64,000 nucleotides of DNA from positions 3,162,001-3,226,000 of the forward strand of contig NZ_CP091794.1 of the NCBI RefSeq assembly GCF_022024175.1. The letters are read 5' to 3'. Within the stretch, counting starts at the first letter, position 1. The number at the start of each line of letters is the position of its first letter. This DNA is from Prevotella communis. Lineage in GTDB: Bacteria; Bacteroidota; Bacteroidia; Bacteroidales; Bacteroidaceae. Both the position numbers and the translations under genes were made by a program. The notes under the pieces are model-generated. The model did not search any database, was not told the DNA's origin, and worked only from the letters and a program-made list of their open reading frames with translations. Shown one piece after another: positions 52,288-61,488 of this stretch.

Positions 52288-54504
52288 TTAACGGATGAAT
52301 AGCAGTTCACGATATTTTGGCAAGGGCCAGAGGGCATCATCCACGATGAGCTCCAACTTATCAATCTGATAGCGAATCTCGTCAAGATAAGGCTCTACTT
52401 TGTCATGGTAGACAATAGCCTTCTCATGCTCGTCAGTAATCTTGTTGGCCTTCTTGCGAGCCTCAACCAACTCCTCTACACCTTTCTCGATAGCAGAAGT
52501 ACGCTCTGAAATCTCCTGAATAATCTTCTTGTTGCGAGCAGAAAGCTTATCAGCGGTATCAATGGGGAACACAACAGACATGTGGTTCAGGTTGGTAAGC
52601 AACTCACTCTGGTAGCGTGTAGCCACAGGGATGATGTGGTTCATAGAGAGGTCACCCAGCACACGAGCCTCAATCTGAATCTTCTTGGTGTAGGTCTCCC
52701 ACTTCACCTCGTTACGAGCCTCGAGCTCTTTCTTAGTCATCACACCCAGACTCTCAAACATCTTGATGCTGGCCTCGTCAAGGTAACGCTCGAAGATCTT
52801 GGGACAAGACTTCTCTACGTCCAGACCGCGCTTCTCAGCCTCAGCTACCCACTCGTCAGAATAGCCGTTACCATCAAAGCGGATAGGCTTACAGGTCTTG
52901 ATATCCTCGCGCAGCACGTCGATAATAGCGTGGAAGGTGGCACTGTGCCCGGTACCCTTCAATTTATCTGCAAACTCAGGAATACGGGCATCCACACGCT
53001 TCTTGAAGTCAACCAGAGCCTCAGCAACGGCACTGTTCAGGGCAATCATCGCGCTGGCACAGTTGGCCTCAGAACCTACGGCACGGAACTCAAAACGGTT
53101 GCCTGTGAAGGCAAAAGGAGATGTACGGTTACGGTCGGTATTATCAATGAGCAACTCTGGTATCTCAGGAATATCCATCTTCATGCCCTGCTTGCCAGCC
53201 ATTGCCAACAGATCGTCCTTGTCAGCCTTCTCGATATGATCAAGCAACTCAGAGAGTTGTTTGCCGAGGAATGAAGAAACGATGGCAGGAGGTGCCTCGT
53301 TGGCGCCCAGACGGTGAGCGTTGGTAGCACTCATGATAGAAGCTTTCAGCAAACCGTTGTGGCGATAAACACCCATCAGCGTCTCAACAATGAATGTAGC
53401 GAAGCGCAGGTTGGCCTCAGGTGTCTTACCAGGTGCATGCAGCAGCACACCCGTATCAGTACTCAAGCTCCAGTTGTTGTGCTTACCGCTACCGTTGATA
53501 CCCGCGAAGGGCTTTTCGTGCAGCAGTACGCGGAAGCCATGCTTACGAGCAACCTTTTTCATGACCGACATCAGCAGCATGTTATGGTCAACAGCCAGGT
53601 TGGTCTCTTCGAAGATAGGAGCCAGCTCAAACTGGTTGGGCGCAACCTCATTATGACGGGTCTTAACGGGGATACCAAGTTCCAGAGCCTCGAACTCCAA
53701 GTCCTTCATGAAGGCCTGCACACGCTCGGGGATAGCACCGAAATAGTGGTCGTCCATCTGCTGGTTCTTTGCAGAGTCGTGTCCCATCAGGGTACGACCA
53801 GTGAGCAATAGGTCTGGACGGGCAGCATAGAGGCCCTCGTCTACAAGGAAGTACTCCTGCTCCCAACCCAGGTTGGAAGTGACCTTCTTCACTGCAGGAT
53901 CAAAATAATGGCAAACATCTACAGCAGCTACGTTCACAGCGTGCAGGGCACGCAGCAGAGGTGCTTTATAGTCGAGGGCCTCACCGCTATAAGAGATAAA
54001 CACGGTAGGAATACACAAGGTATCGTCGATAATGAATACAGGAGAAGTAGGATCCCATGCAGAGTAGCCGCGAGCCTCGAAGGTAGAACGGATACCACCA
54101 GAGGGGAATGAAGAAGCATCAGGCTCCTGCTGGACCAGCAGTTTTCCGCTGAATTCCTCTACCATACCACCCTTGCCGTCGTGCTCAATGAACGAGTCGT
54201 GCTTCTCGGCAGTACCTTCAGTCAGAGGCTGGAACCAGTGCGTATAGTGAGTGACGCCATTCTCGGTAGCCCACTGCTTCATACCGGCAGCAACAGCATC
54301 GGCCACGGCTCTGTCAAGACGAGCGCCATTGTCCATCACATCAATCATCTTCTCGTACACGTCCTTAGGCAGGTACTTGTACATTTTCTCACGATTGAAG
54401 ACCTTCTTGCCAAAATACTCGCTAGGTCTCTCACTTGGTGCTTTTACGTCGAGTGGCTTCTTTTTGAATGCCTCTCCGACAACCTGAAATCTTAATGCTT
54501 CCAT
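52288..54504 (-). CDS. glnN: Glutamine synthetase type III
   Basis: A 738-residue enzyme that makes glutamine from glutamate, ammonia and ATP. Length and motifs fit GSIII: NLGWEQEYFLVDEGLYAARP, TRHNEVAPNQFELAPIFEET, FAGINGSGKHNNWSLSTD and SPFAFTGNRFEFRAVGS. It forms large cytoplasmic rings and is the main ammonia-assimilating synthetase in many Bacteroidota. Single gene with a promoter at 54544, a candidate nitrogen operator at 54593 and a terminator. Confidence 0.97.
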   Translation of the reverse strand: MEALRFQVVGEAFKKKPLDVKAPSERPSEYFGKKVFNREKMYKYLPKDVYEKMIDVMDNGARLDRAVADAVAAGMKQWATENGVTHYTHWFQPLTEGTAEKHDSFIEHDGKGGMVEEFSGKLLVQQEPDASSFPSGGIRSTFEARGYSAWDPTSPVFIIDDTLCIPTVFISYSGEALDYKAPLLRALHAVNVAAVDVCHYFDPAVKKVTSNLGWEQEYFLVDEGLYAARPDLLLTGRTLMGHDSAKNQQMDDHYFGAIPERVQAFMKDLEFEALELGIPVKTRHNEVAPNQFELAPIFEETNLAVDHNMLLMSVMKKVARKHGFRVLLHEKPFAGINGSGKHNNWSLSTDTGVLLHAPGKTPEANLRFATFIVETLMGVYRHNGLLKASIMSATNAHRLGANEAPPAIVSSFLGKQLSELLDHIEKADKDDLLAMAGKQGMKMDIPEIPELLIDNTDRNRTSPFAFTGNRFEFRAVGSEANCASAMIALNSAVAEALVDFKKRVDARIPEFADKLKGTGHSATFHAIIDVLREDIKTCKPIRFDGNGYSDEWVAEAEKRGLDVEKSCPKIFERYLDEASIKMFESLGVMTKKELEARNEVKWETYTKKIQIEARVLGDLSMNHIIPVATRYQSELLTNLNHMSVVFPIDTADKLSARNKKIIQEISERTSAIEKGVEELVEARKKANKITDEHEKAIVYHDKVEPYLDEIRYQIDKLELIVDDALWPLPKYRELLFIR

Positions 54505-54543
54505 CTTTTTACTTTTTGGTTACACTTTGTTTATTTACGGCTG

Positions 54544-54551
54544 CAAAGTTA
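54544..54551 (-). promoter_or_regulatory. -7 element of glnN
   Basis: TAACTTTG on the minus strand, 40 bases before the ATG. No -33 TTTG is visible, which suits an activator-dependent promoter. Confidence 0.65.
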
Positions 54552-54592
54552 TATCGTTCTGTCAGATTATCCTTTATTTTGCTTGCAACAAA

Positions 54593-54623
54593 AATCTAAA
54601 AACTTTTCATTACTTACAATCTG
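54593..54623 (-). promoter_or_regulatory. Candidate nitrogen operator, glnN copy
   Basis: On the minus strand a 31-bp site running CAGATTGT ... TTTTTAGATT. It ends exactly 41 bp upstream of the glnN -7 box and overlaps the last codons of purF. 20 of 31 bases match the gltB copy. See the findings for the four-copy comparison. Confidence 0.55.
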
Positions 54624-56394
54624 AAAGTAAACCACCATTATTTTCTTTCAATGTGTAAGTTTTGTTGACATAGTTCACAAACGCCTGGTTCACCAGTTTC
54701 GTGCCGCCTGGTGTGGGATAATGGCCCGTGAAATACCAGTCGCCAGGGTGGTCAGGACAAGCCTCATGCAGTCCCTCGATACTCTGGAATACCAGTTCGA
54801 TGGGCGCCTTCATATCCACAGGGCGCAACATCTCCACAATCTTATGGTTGATCTCGTCGACGGTGAAGGGTGCATACACCGCACGCACACAGTTCTCCAT
54901 CTGCTCCTTCGGCTTCTCCAGCTCACGCTTACAAGCCAGGTAGGTATCGTTAACCAGCTGCCACATGCCGCGCTCCTCTATCAGCGCCATCGTGGCACGG
55001 AAAGCACAGAACTCCTCCAGACGTGCCATGTCGATACCGTAGTAGTCTGGGTAACGAATCTGCGGTGAACTCGATACCATCACGATTTTCTTGGGATGCA
55101 GACGGTCCAGAATCTTGAAGATACTCTCCTTCAGCGTAGTGCCGCGTACAATCGAGTCGTCGATAATCACCAGGTTGTCCACGCCCTCCTTCAGACTGCC
55201 ATAGCTGATATCATAGACATGGGCAGCCAGGTCATTACGTTCGGAGTTGTCTGTGATGAAGGTGCGCAGTTTGATGTCCTTCCACACCACCTTCTCCGTT
55301 CTCACGCTGTAACCCTGCTGTCGGAAGCCGTCTGTCATACCATAGTAGGCCACTTCTGCCGTATTAGGAATATATGAAAACACGGTGTTGGCTACATCAT
55401 TATCAATAGCCTTGAGAATAGCCGGAGTCAGTTGTTCGCCCAACCGTTTGCGCTCCTGATAGATGTCACGGTCAGAACCGCGACTGAAATAGATGCGCTC
55501 GAATGAGCAGGCGCTCAACTTCTGTGCAGGCATGATCTGCTCCAGCTGACTCTCACCGTTCTGATGCACGATGATAGCCTGACCAGGCTTCAACTCATGC
55601 ACATCCTCTGCCTGGATATCGAAAGTGGTCTGCAGCACAGGACGCTCGCTGGCAATGGCAATCAGTTCATCATCACGATAATAGAACGCAGGACGGATGC
55701 CCCAGGGGTCGCGCACCGAGAACATCTCGCCACTCCCCGTCAGACCGCACATCACATAACCGCCGTCGTAGTGCTCCATCGTAGAGCGCAGCACGTTGGC
55801 CATCTCCACATGCTCGTCGATATAATGCGTGATAGCTGTGCCTGTCAGTCCCTTTGCCGTAGCTTCCTGATAGAGTCGCTCCACCTCACGGTCCAGACGG
55901 TGTCCCATCAGCTCCAGCGTGATATATGAGTCACCATAGATACGCGGACTTTGACCTTGGGCTGTCAAAAAAGAAAAAACCTCGTCGATGTTGGTCATAT
56001 TGAAGTTACCACACAGACAGAGGTTTTTTGCTCTCCAGTTGTTTCGACGCAGGAAGGGATGCACAAACGTCAGTCCACTCTTTCCCGTGGTAGAATAGCG
56101 CAGGTGACCCATCAGCAGTTCTCCCTTCATCTCTTCCGTGACACGAGAGAAAATCTGCGTAATCGCATCCTTACCCTCGGCCTTCTCACGGAACATATAT
56201 TCCGTGCCGGGCTCGTTGGTCAGGCTCACCGAGGCAATACCAGCACCCTCCTGTCCACGGTTGTGCTGCTTCTCCATCATCAGGTAGAGCTTATTGAAAC
56301 CATAGGCCCACGTACCATATTTCTTCTCGTAATAATCCAGGGGCTTCAACAAGCGAATCATCGCCACGCCACACTCATGCTTTAACTGCTCCAT
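54610..56394 (-). CDS. purF: Amidophosphoribosyltransferase (PurF-like, long form)
   Basis: A 594-residue class II glutamine amidotransferase. Cys8 in HECGVAM would become the N-terminal nucleophile after removal of a seven-residue propeptide. RGQEGAGIAS and GHLRYSTTGKSG are glutaminase motifs, and VDNLVIIDDSIVRGTTLKES is the PRPP-binding motif. It starts purine synthesis by making phosphoribosylamine. About 100 residues longer than the common PurF, a variant known in Bacteroidota; a second, shorter copy elsewhere is possible. Operon with pyrG (13-base gap made of a repeat). Confidence 0.82.
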   Translation of the reverse strand: MEQLKHECGVAMIRLLKPLDYYEKKYGTWAYGFNKLYLMMEKQHNRGQEGAGIASVSLTNEPGTEYMFREKAEGKDAITQIFSRVTEEMKGELLMGHLRYSTTGKSGLTFVHPFLRRNNWRAKNLCLCGNFNMTNIDEVFSFLTAQGQSPRIYGDSYITLELMGHRLDREVERLYQEATAKGLTGTAITHYIDEHVEMANVLRSTMEHYDGGYVMCGLTGSGEMFSVRDPWGIRPAFYYRDDELIAIASERPVLQTTFDIQAEDVHELKPGQAIIVHQNGESQLEQIMPAQKLSACSFERIYFSRGSDRDIYQERKRLGEQLTPAILKAIDNDVANTVFSYIPNTAEVAYYGMTDGFRQQGYSVRTEKVVWKDIKLRTFITDNSERNDLAAHVYDISYGSLKEGVDNLVIIDDSIVRGTTLKESIFKILDRLHPKKIVMVSSSPQIRYPDYYGIDMARLEEFCAFRATMALIEERGMWQLVNDTYLACKRELEKPKEQMENCVRAVYAPFTVDEINHKIVEMLRPVDMKAPIELVFQSIEGLHEACPDHPGDWYFTGHYPTPGGTKLVNQAFVNYVNKTYTLKENNGGLLSDCK

Positions 56395-56430
56395 TAATGT
56401 TTAATGTTTAATCTTTAATGTTTCGCTCGA
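56392..56430. repeat. TTAATGTTTAA tandem repeat between pyrG and purF
   Basis: Four TTTAATG-like units (ATTAATGTTTAATGTTTAAT, then CTTTAATG). It supplies the pyrG stop and last codons and reaches the purF start. The same unit is found at 62758-62800. Confidence 0.7.
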
Positions 56431-58066
56431 CATCCCGTAGGGTGGCGCTTGCTACCGAAGGGACGCAAGAATGATTGCAGGCTTTAATGAAACTCATAAA
56501 CAGTGGATGAGGATGCAGCACCGTAGAAGAATACTCGGGGTGGAACTGTGTACCGATGTACCAGCGCTTCTCAGGAATCTCCACGATCTCCACCAGGTTG
56601 GCGGCAGGATTGATACCCACGCACTTCATGCCCTTGGCCTCGTACTCCTCCTGATATTTGTTGTTGAACTCATAGCGGTGACGGTGGCGCTCGCTAATCA
56701 ATGTCTCGTCGCCATAGGCCTCGTAGACCTTGCTGCCCTTCACCAGCTCACACTCATAGGCACCCAGACGCATGGTACCGCCCATCTGCGTAATCGATTT
56801 CTGCTCTTCCATGATGTCGATGACGTTGTGCGGCGTCTTGTCGTCCATCTCCGCACTGTTAGCATCCTTGTAGCCCAGCACGTTGCGCGCAAACTCAATG
56901 ACCATCATCTGCATACCCAGACAGATACCAAACGTTGGGATATCGTGCGTACGGGTGTATTCCGCGGCGATAATCTTGCCTTCGATACCACGCTGACCGA
57001 AGCCCGGACAAATCAGCACGCCCTGCATGCCCTTCAGTTTCTCTGCGATATTCTCCTTTGTCACCTCCTCGCTGTTGACGAAGTGGATCTTTGCTTTTAC
57101 ATCATTATATATACCAGCCAGGTTCAGACTCTCACGGATACTCTTATACGCATCCTGCAGGTCGTACTTGCCAACCAGTCCGATGTGCACCTCCTTCGTG
57201 GCATTGCGCTGCTTGTCGAGGAAGTCGTGCCAGGGCTTCATCGCAGGTGTCTCGCCCACGGGGATGCCAATCTTACGCAGGATGGCGGCATCCAGTCCCT
57301 GATGCTGCATGCTCACGGGCACCTCATAGATAGAGGGCATATCCTCACTCTGTACCACGCACTCCAGGTCCACGTTACAGAACGATGCCACCTTCATCCT
57401 CATGCCGTCGTCCAGATGACGCTCCGTGCGCAGCACCAGGATATCGGGCTGGATACCCATGCCCTGCAACTCCTTTACAGAGTGCTGTGTGGGCTTGGTC
57501 TTCAACTCGTCAGCAGCTTTCAGGTAGGGCACGTAGGTCAGGTGCACACACACGGCATTTCTGCCCAACTGCCAGCGCAACTGTCGGATGGCCTCCATGA
57601 AGGGCGCACTCTCAATATCGCCGATGGTGCCGCCCACCTCAGTGATGACGAAGTCGAGCTGTTCATTCTGCTCGTCCTCTCGCAGCATCCTGCGCTTAAT
57701 CTCATCCGTGATATGAGGCACCACCTGAATGGTCTTGCCCAGATAGTCGCCACGACGCTCACGGTCTATCACCGTCTTGTAGATACGACCGGTGGTAATA
57801 GAGTTATGGCGTGTGGTGTGAATACCAGTGAAACGCTCATAATGCCCCAGGTCCAGATCGGTCTCCATACCGTCGGCCGTCACATAGCACTCGCCATGCT
57901 CGTAGGGGTTCAGCGTACCTGGGTCGATGTTGATGTAGGGGTCAAACTTCTGAATGGTTACTTTATAACCGCGTGCTTGCAGCAATTTTCCTATTGAGGC
58001 GGAGATAATGCCTTTTCCCAACGAGGAAACGACACCGCCTGTAACAAAGATATATTTTGTGTCCAT
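56408..58066 (-). CDS. pyrG: CTP synthase
   Basis: A 552-residue enzyme that makes CTP from UTP, ATP and glutamine. Synthetase domain starts KYIFVTGGVVSSLGKG; the glutaminase domain has Cys382 in GICLGMQM and the His/Glu pair in GTQFHPEYSS. The ATG at 58066 is preferred to one nine codons earlier that lies at the -7 box. The last about 20 residues (HSCVPSVASATLRDVERN) are encoded by repeat-like DNA and are not part of the usual enzyme. First gene of pyrG-purF, with a candidate nitrogen operator at 58140. Confidence 0.96.
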   Translation of the reverse strand: MDTKYIFVTGGVVSSLGKGIISASIGKLLQARGYKVTIQKFDPYINIDPGTLNPYEHGECYVTADGMETDLDLGHYERFTGIHTTRHNSITTGRIYKTVIDRERRGDYLGKTIQVVPHITDEIKRRMLREDEQNEQLDFVITEVGGTIGDIESAPFMEAIRQLRWQLGRNAVCVHLTYVPYLKAADELKTKPTQHSVKELQGMGIQPDILVLRTERHLDDGMRMKVASFCNVDLECVVQSEDMPSIYEVPVSMQHQGLDAAILRKIGIPVGETPAMKPWHDFLDKQRNATKEVHIGLVGKYDLQDAYKSIRESLNLAGIYNDVKAKIHFVNSEEVTKENIAEKLKGMQGVLICPGFGQRGIEGKIIAAEYTRTHDIPTFGICLGMQMMVIEFARNVLGYKDANSAEMDDKTPHNVIDIMEEQKSITQMGGTMRLGAYECELVKGSKVYEAYGDETLISERHRHRYEFNNKYQEEYEAKGMKCVGINPAANLVEIVEIPEKRWYIGTQFHPEYSSTVLHPHPLFMSFIKACNHSCVPSVASATLRDVERNIKD

Positions 58067-58090
58067 AAAACGAATGTATTTTATGGACTG

Positions 58091-58098
58091 CAAAGTTA
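58091..58098 (-). promoter_or_regulatory. -7 element of pyrG-purF
   Basis: TAACTTTG on the minus strand, 25 bases before the ATG. Confidence 0.65.
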
Positions 58099-58108
58099 CG
58101 AATTCTTT

Positions 58109-58128
58109 CGCTTTTCAACCGAAAAGCG
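58109..58128 (-). promoter_or_regulatory. Palindrome in the pyrG promoter
   Basis: CGCTTTTC-AACC-GAAAAGCG, eight perfect pairs, positioned over the -33 region. It could be a second operator or a DNA hairpin. It is not found at the other three nitrogen promoters. Confidence 0.4.
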
Positions 58129-58139
58129 TCTCATTTTCC

Positions 58140-58170
58140 AATCTACATTTTCACCCAAAATAACAATCTG
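58140..58170 (-). promoter_or_regulatory. Candidate nitrogen operator, pyrG copy
   Basis: On the minus strand CAGATTGTTATTTTGG, then GTGAAAATGTAGATT; 29 of 31 bases match the gltB copy. It ends 41 bp upstream of the pyrG -7 box. Confidence 0.65.
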
Positions 58171-58201
58171 CAAGAAAAAGAATGCATTTTCTTGCAGATT
58201 G
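58165..58201 (-). terminator. Terminator-like hairpin after pdxT
   Basis: AATCTGCAAGAAAA / TTTTCTTGCAGATT, 14 perfect pairs, followed on the minus strand by GTTATTTT. It is 23 bases after the pdxT stop, so it can end the pdx operon; its 3' arm overlaps the start of the nitrogen element. Confidence 0.7.
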
Positions 58202-58223
58202 TAACCAGTCGAACAAACAAAAA

Positions 58224-58790
58224 CTACTCCTTGTCAGAGCGTCCAACAACCATCCCCAGGAACAACTCGTGCAGACGGGTGCCGTCGTCGAGCTCCGGAT
58301 GGAAGGCGGTAGCAAGCTGATTGCCCTGGCGGGCAGCCACGATATGGCCATCGACGGTGGACAGGACTTCTACCTTGTCGCTCAGCACGCGCTCGATATA
58401 GGGAGCACGGATAAAGGTCATGGGAACATCCGTGCCAATGCCTTTGACGGTATCCACGGTATGGAAACTGCCCAACTGCCGTCCGTAGGCGTTGCGGCGC
58501 ACCTCGATATCCATCGTGCCCAGGCGTCCCTCCGACAGAAGTATCATACCGGCACAGGTGCCCAGGACGGGCATACCAATGAGGATAGCCTCGCGAATAG
58601 GTTCGTACAAGCCGAGTTCCTTCAATAGGCGCATCTGAACGGTACTCTCGCCACCAGGGAGGATCAACGCATCGATAGGCTGCTGCCAATCCTTTAACTG
58701 ACGAATCTCAACAGTTTCAACGCCTAAGCGCTGCAGCACCTGCTCGTGCTCTATAAATGCCCCTTGCAGGGCCAATACTGCCACTTTCAT
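58224..58790 (-). CDS. pdxT: Pyridoxal 5'-phosphate synthase glutaminase subunit PdxT
   Basis: A 188-residue class I glutaminase that passes ammonia to Pdx[15 protein letters not shown] and LPGGEST are family motifs; Cys79 in [10 protein letters not shown], His164 and Glu166 in AFHPELDDG form the triad. It overlaps pdxS by four bases (ATGA). Last gene of the ThiD/AraC-pdxS-pdxT operon. Confidence 0.97.
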   Translation of the reverse strand: MKVAVLALQGAFIEHEQVLQRLGVETVEIRQLKDWQQPIDALILPGGESTVQMRLLKELGLYEPIREAILIGMPVLGTCAGMILLSEGRLGTMDIEVRRNAYGRQLGSFHTVDTVKGIGTDVPMTFIRAPYIERVLSDKVEVLSTVDGHIVAARQGNQLATAFHPELDDGTRLHELFLGMVVGRSDKE

Positions 58791-59662
58791 TTTCCGCGTT
58801 CAGCCATTAATAGTTGTATTTCCTGCTCGTTGATACCTACCATCGCCTCACCCAGATCCTCTGACAGTTCGGCCAGCAGTTTGGCATCCTTGTAATTAGT
58901 CACAGCCTGCACGATGGCAGCGGCACGCTTGGCGGGGTTACCACTCTTGAAGATGCCACTGCCCACGAACACGCCCTCGGCACCAAGCTGCATCATCAAG
59001 GCTGCATCGGCAGGCGTTGCCACACCGCCAGCAGCAAAATTGACCACAGGCAGTTTACCGTTCTCATGCACAAACTTCACCAGTTCATAAGGCGCCTGCA
59101 ACTGTTTGGCGGCTTCAAAGAGTTCATCCTCACTCATGCTGACCAGACGACGCATCTCGCTCTGCATCAGTCGCATATGACTCACAGCCTGCACCACATC
59201 ACCCGTGCCAGGCTCGCCCTTGGTACGAATCATCGTGGCACCCTCAGCAATACGACGCAGGGCCTCGCCCAGATTCTTGGCACCGCAGACAAAGGGTACA
59301 TCGAATTTCGTCTTGTCGATATGATAGATGTTATCTGCAGGACTCAACACCTCGCTCTCGTCAATATAGTCAATCTCGATAGCCTGCAGAATCTGAGCCT
59401 CAGCAATATGGCCGATACGGCACTTTGCCATCACCGGAATGCTCACCGCCTCCTGAATACCACGAATCATCTTCGGGTCACTCATACGACTCACGCCACC
59501 CGCAGCGCGGATATCAGCAGGAATACGTTCGAGGGCCATCACAGCGCAGGCGCCGGCAGCCTCAGCAATCTTAGCCTGTTCAGGAGTAGTCACGTCCATG
59601 ATAACACCACCCTTCAGCATCTGAGCCAACTGGCGGTTGAGTAATGTTCTTTCGTTTGTCAT
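58787..59662 (-). CDS. pdxS: Pyridoxal 5'-phosphate synthase subunit PdxS
   Basis: A 291-residue barrel enzyme that builds PLP from ribose 5-phosphate, glyceraldehyde 3-phosphate and ammonia. [20 protein letters not shown] with Asp23, [19 protein letters not shown] and the catalytic Lys80 in VMAKCRIGH are conserved. It starts six bases after the ThiD/AraC fusion gene. Confidence 0.98.
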   Translation of the reverse strand: MTNERTLLNRQLAQMLKGGVIMDVTTPEQAKIAEAAGACAVMALERIPADIRAAGGVSRMSDPKMIRGIQEAVSIPVMAKCRIGHIAEAQILQAIEIDYIDESEVLSPADNIYHIDKTKFDVPFVCGAKNLGEALRRIAEGATMIRTKGEPGTGDVVQAVSHMRLMQSEMRRLVSMSEDELFEAAKQLQAPYELVKFVHENGKLPVVNFAAGGVATPADAALMMQLGAEGVFVGSGIFKSGNPAKRAAAIVQAVTNYKDAKLLAELSEDLGEAMVGINEQEIQLLMAERGK

Positions 59663-59668
59663 TTGTAT

Positions 59669-60565
59669 TTATTTATTTTTGTGTTGAAATTCCGTTGGCG
59701 ACTGCCCTTTATGTTTCTTAAAGAAACGCGAGAGATGAGCCTGCGACGAGAAGCCAAGACGCTGGGCGATATCTTTCAGGGGACGGTTGGTAGAGGTAAG
59801 CAAAGAGGTGATCTCGTTCATAATGCGCTCGTCGATGATCGCCTTGGGCGAACGTCCGTTGATGCGACGCGTTACCTGTCCTAAGTAGCGGGCACTGACA
59901 TTGAGTTGCTCAGCATAGAAAGCCACGTCGGCATAGCAATTAAAATAGTGCTCTACAGCCATCAGAAACTGGTTATACAGTTCCTCGCTGCGACTATTCC
60001 CCTCAGCATAATCTGCGGGCAACGCTTTCAGGTAAGTCTGCGCATGAAGCATGGCATCCCGCTGAGTCTCACCCAGACTGAGATAATAAGCCAGAGCTGA
60101 CGCCAGTTGATTGGCATCACCATGATGACGCGGACCTGTAGGGAGATCTGACGGACGCAGCACGATGGTGCACAGTGGCAGCAGAAGCCGCTTGATGGAC
60201 TCATAGACTGTGGCCGACACCAGTTGTTCACCCTTGGTAGAGGTAAGCACCGGCGCATAGATGATTTGACGGGGCTGATATTTGCGCAACACCTCGGCCA
60301 GCATCTCCACTACATCCGTACGACGCAACAGTCCTATCTTCACAATCTGTGGCTGCAGGTCATTGATGATAGCCTCCACCTGTTGGCGCACCACAGATGC
60401 TGGCAGATCATGAAATTCCTGAATACCCAGCGTATTCTGTACGGTGATAGAGGTGATGACCGATGCCGCCCGTCCACCCAACTCATGGATAAGTCGGATG
60501 TCAGCCTGCACGCCAGAGCCGCCTGTGCCGTCAGAACCTGTAATGGTCAATATCGTCGTGTTCAT
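59669..60565 (-). CDS. Fusion of a degenerate ThiD/PdxK-type kinase domain to an AraC DNA-binding domain
   Basis: A 298-residue cytoplasmic protein. Residues 1-185 resemble the hydroxymethylpyrimidine/pyridoxal kinase fold (TITGSDGTGGSGVQADIRLI at residues 7-26; PASVVRQQVEAIINDLQPQI; KIGLL). The usual catalytic HGTGC segment is here HGDAN (148-152) and the segment before it is shortened, so kinase activity is probably lost. Residues about 205-298 are an AraC double helix-turn-helix ending NRPLKDIAQRLGFSSQAHLS, then RFFKKHKGQSPTEF. It is the first gene of an operon with pdxS and pdxT. Inference: it senses a B6 vitamer or pyrimidine and regulates this operon. Confidence 0.85.
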   Translation of the reverse strand: MNTTILTITGSDGTGGSGVQADIRLIHELGGRAASVITSITVQNTLGIQEFHDLPASVVRQQVEAIINDLQPQIVKIGLLRRTDVVEMLAEVLRKYQPRQIIYAPVLTSTKGEQLVSATVYESIKRLLLPLCTIVLRPSDLPTGPRHHGDANQLASALAYYLSLGETQRDAMLHAQTYLKALPADYAEGNSRSEELYNQFLMAVEHYFNCYADVAFYAEQLNVSARYLGQVTRRINGRSPKAIIDERIMNEITSLLTSTNRPLKDIAQRLGFSSQAHLSRFFKKHKGQSPTEFQHKNK

Positions 60566-60590
60566 CTGCTGTTATCGCTTAAAACGGTTG

Positions 60591-60598
60591 CAAAAATA
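60591..60598 (-). promoter_or_regulatory. -7 element of the ThiD/AraC-pdxS-pdxT operon
   Basis: TATTTTTG on the minus strand, 26 bases before the ATG. It directly abuts the terminator of the previous operon. Confidence 0.55.
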
Positions 60599-60600
60599 CG

Positions 60601-60636
60601 AAAAAAAGCGGAAACCCAATAAGGATGTTCCGCTTT
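60601..60636 (-). terminator. Rho-independent terminator of glnB-amtB-porin
   Basis: AAAGCGGAA / TTCCGCTTT stem, T run on the minus strand, 32 bases after the stop of the porin-like gene. Confidence 0.85.
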
Positions 60637-60668
60637 CGGTAAAAGAAAATGCAGTTTTTGAAAACAAA

Positions 60669-61409
60669 CTATGGTATCAGGGTTAATCCTACTACAAAAT
60701 AGGCATTCTGAGTGCAAGGGTTAGCAGCAACCTGTGCGAACACAGGGACAGAGAACGAGTCCGTAACCTTTATATCCTTCGTTGCTTTCAACGACAGGTT
60801 GGTTACAGCGAAACCACTCGTCCAGCCATTATAGAAATCGGTAGCAAACGGGACGGCGCCAGCCGTGGCAGTCCAATCGACAGAAGCGAGTTTAAATGGG
60901 ACAATGGTCTCGACATAACTGCTGTAGGCTCGCTTGCCGTCCTTGTTTACACCGTCGTTTCCTGCGAAATTGGTGAACCACTGGAGTGAAGCCACACCAA
61001 AGTCGTATCCTACGTTAGCCTCAAACACATGGTTGGTGCCGTGGGCCTCATATTTAAAGTAGCGGTTCAGGGGATCACCATTCACTGCCTGGTTAAACCA
61101 GTAATCAGTGATACCGATGTTCAGTCCGCCAATGGCATAAGCCAACGTCAGGTCAAACTCCTTGGTGTCAGCAGGATTCACGAGTCCATAACTGCCCCAG
61201 GCTGTCAACGACAGACCTTTATAGGCTACGCCCAGTGTAGGCTGCACAGCTGTGCTTCCCAGATTCTGACCACGCCAGATATAACTACTTACAACATCAG
61301 CACTAAGACTCACCTCCGGCCCCTCCCTGGGAGGGAGGGGAGTAGATACCTGTGCTACTGAGGTGAGCGCTGAGATGGATAATATTGTACTAATAATAAT
61401 TGTCTTCAT
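60669..61409 (-). CDS. Putative outer membrane porin-like protein (TorF type)
   Basis: A 246-residue protein. Signal peptide residues 1-19 (ends TSVA), then alternating beta strands with aromatic ends (EVSLSADVVSSYIWRGQN, LSLTAWGSYG, FEANVGYDFG) to a final FVVGLTLIP, typical of a small outer-membrane barrel. Directly after the signal peptide, STPLPPREGPE is encoded by a GGGAGGGG palindromic repeat. Third gene of glnB-amtB; it might pass ammonium or small nitrogen compounds through the outer membrane. Confidence 0.72.
   Translation of the reverse strand: MKTIIISTILSISALTSVAQVSTPLPPREGPEVSLSADVVSSYIWRGQNLGSTAVQPTLGVAYKGLSLTAWGSYGLVNPADTKEFDLTLAYAIGGLNIGITDYWFNQAVNGDPLNRYFKYEAHGTNHVFEANVGYDFGVASLQWFTNFAGNDGVNKDGKRAYSSYVETIVPFKLASVDWTATAGAVPFATDFYNGWTSGFAVTNLSLKATKDIKVTDSFSVPVFAQVAANPCTQNAYFVVGLTLIP
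61314..61342. repeat. CCCTCCC/GGGAGGG palindromic repeat inside the porin gene
   Basis: GGCCCCTCCCTGGGAGGGAG then GGG; read in frame at the mature N terminus. A second copy lies at 61452-61486. Confidence 0.7.
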
Positions 61410-61451
61410 AATCGTTTCTTATTTAATTGTTTAATATTTTATTATCGAACC

Positions 61452-61486
61452 GCTCCCCTCCCTCTCAGGGAGGGGTTGGGGGTGAG
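61452..61486. repeat. CCCCTCCC/GGGAGGGG palindromic repeat, intergenic copy
   Basis: CTCCCCTCCCTCTCAGGGAG then GGGTTGGGGGTG, between amtB and the porin gene, ending two bases before the amtB stop codon. Same core as the copy inside the porin gene. Confidence 0.7.
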
Positions 61487-61488
61487 TC

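Noticed and set aside
58165..58201. Explaining the pyrG/gltB similarity only as shared terminator hairpins
   Set aside because: Upstream of gltB no gene ends on that strand, and the conserved part continues 25 bp past the hairpin with fixed spacing to the promoter.
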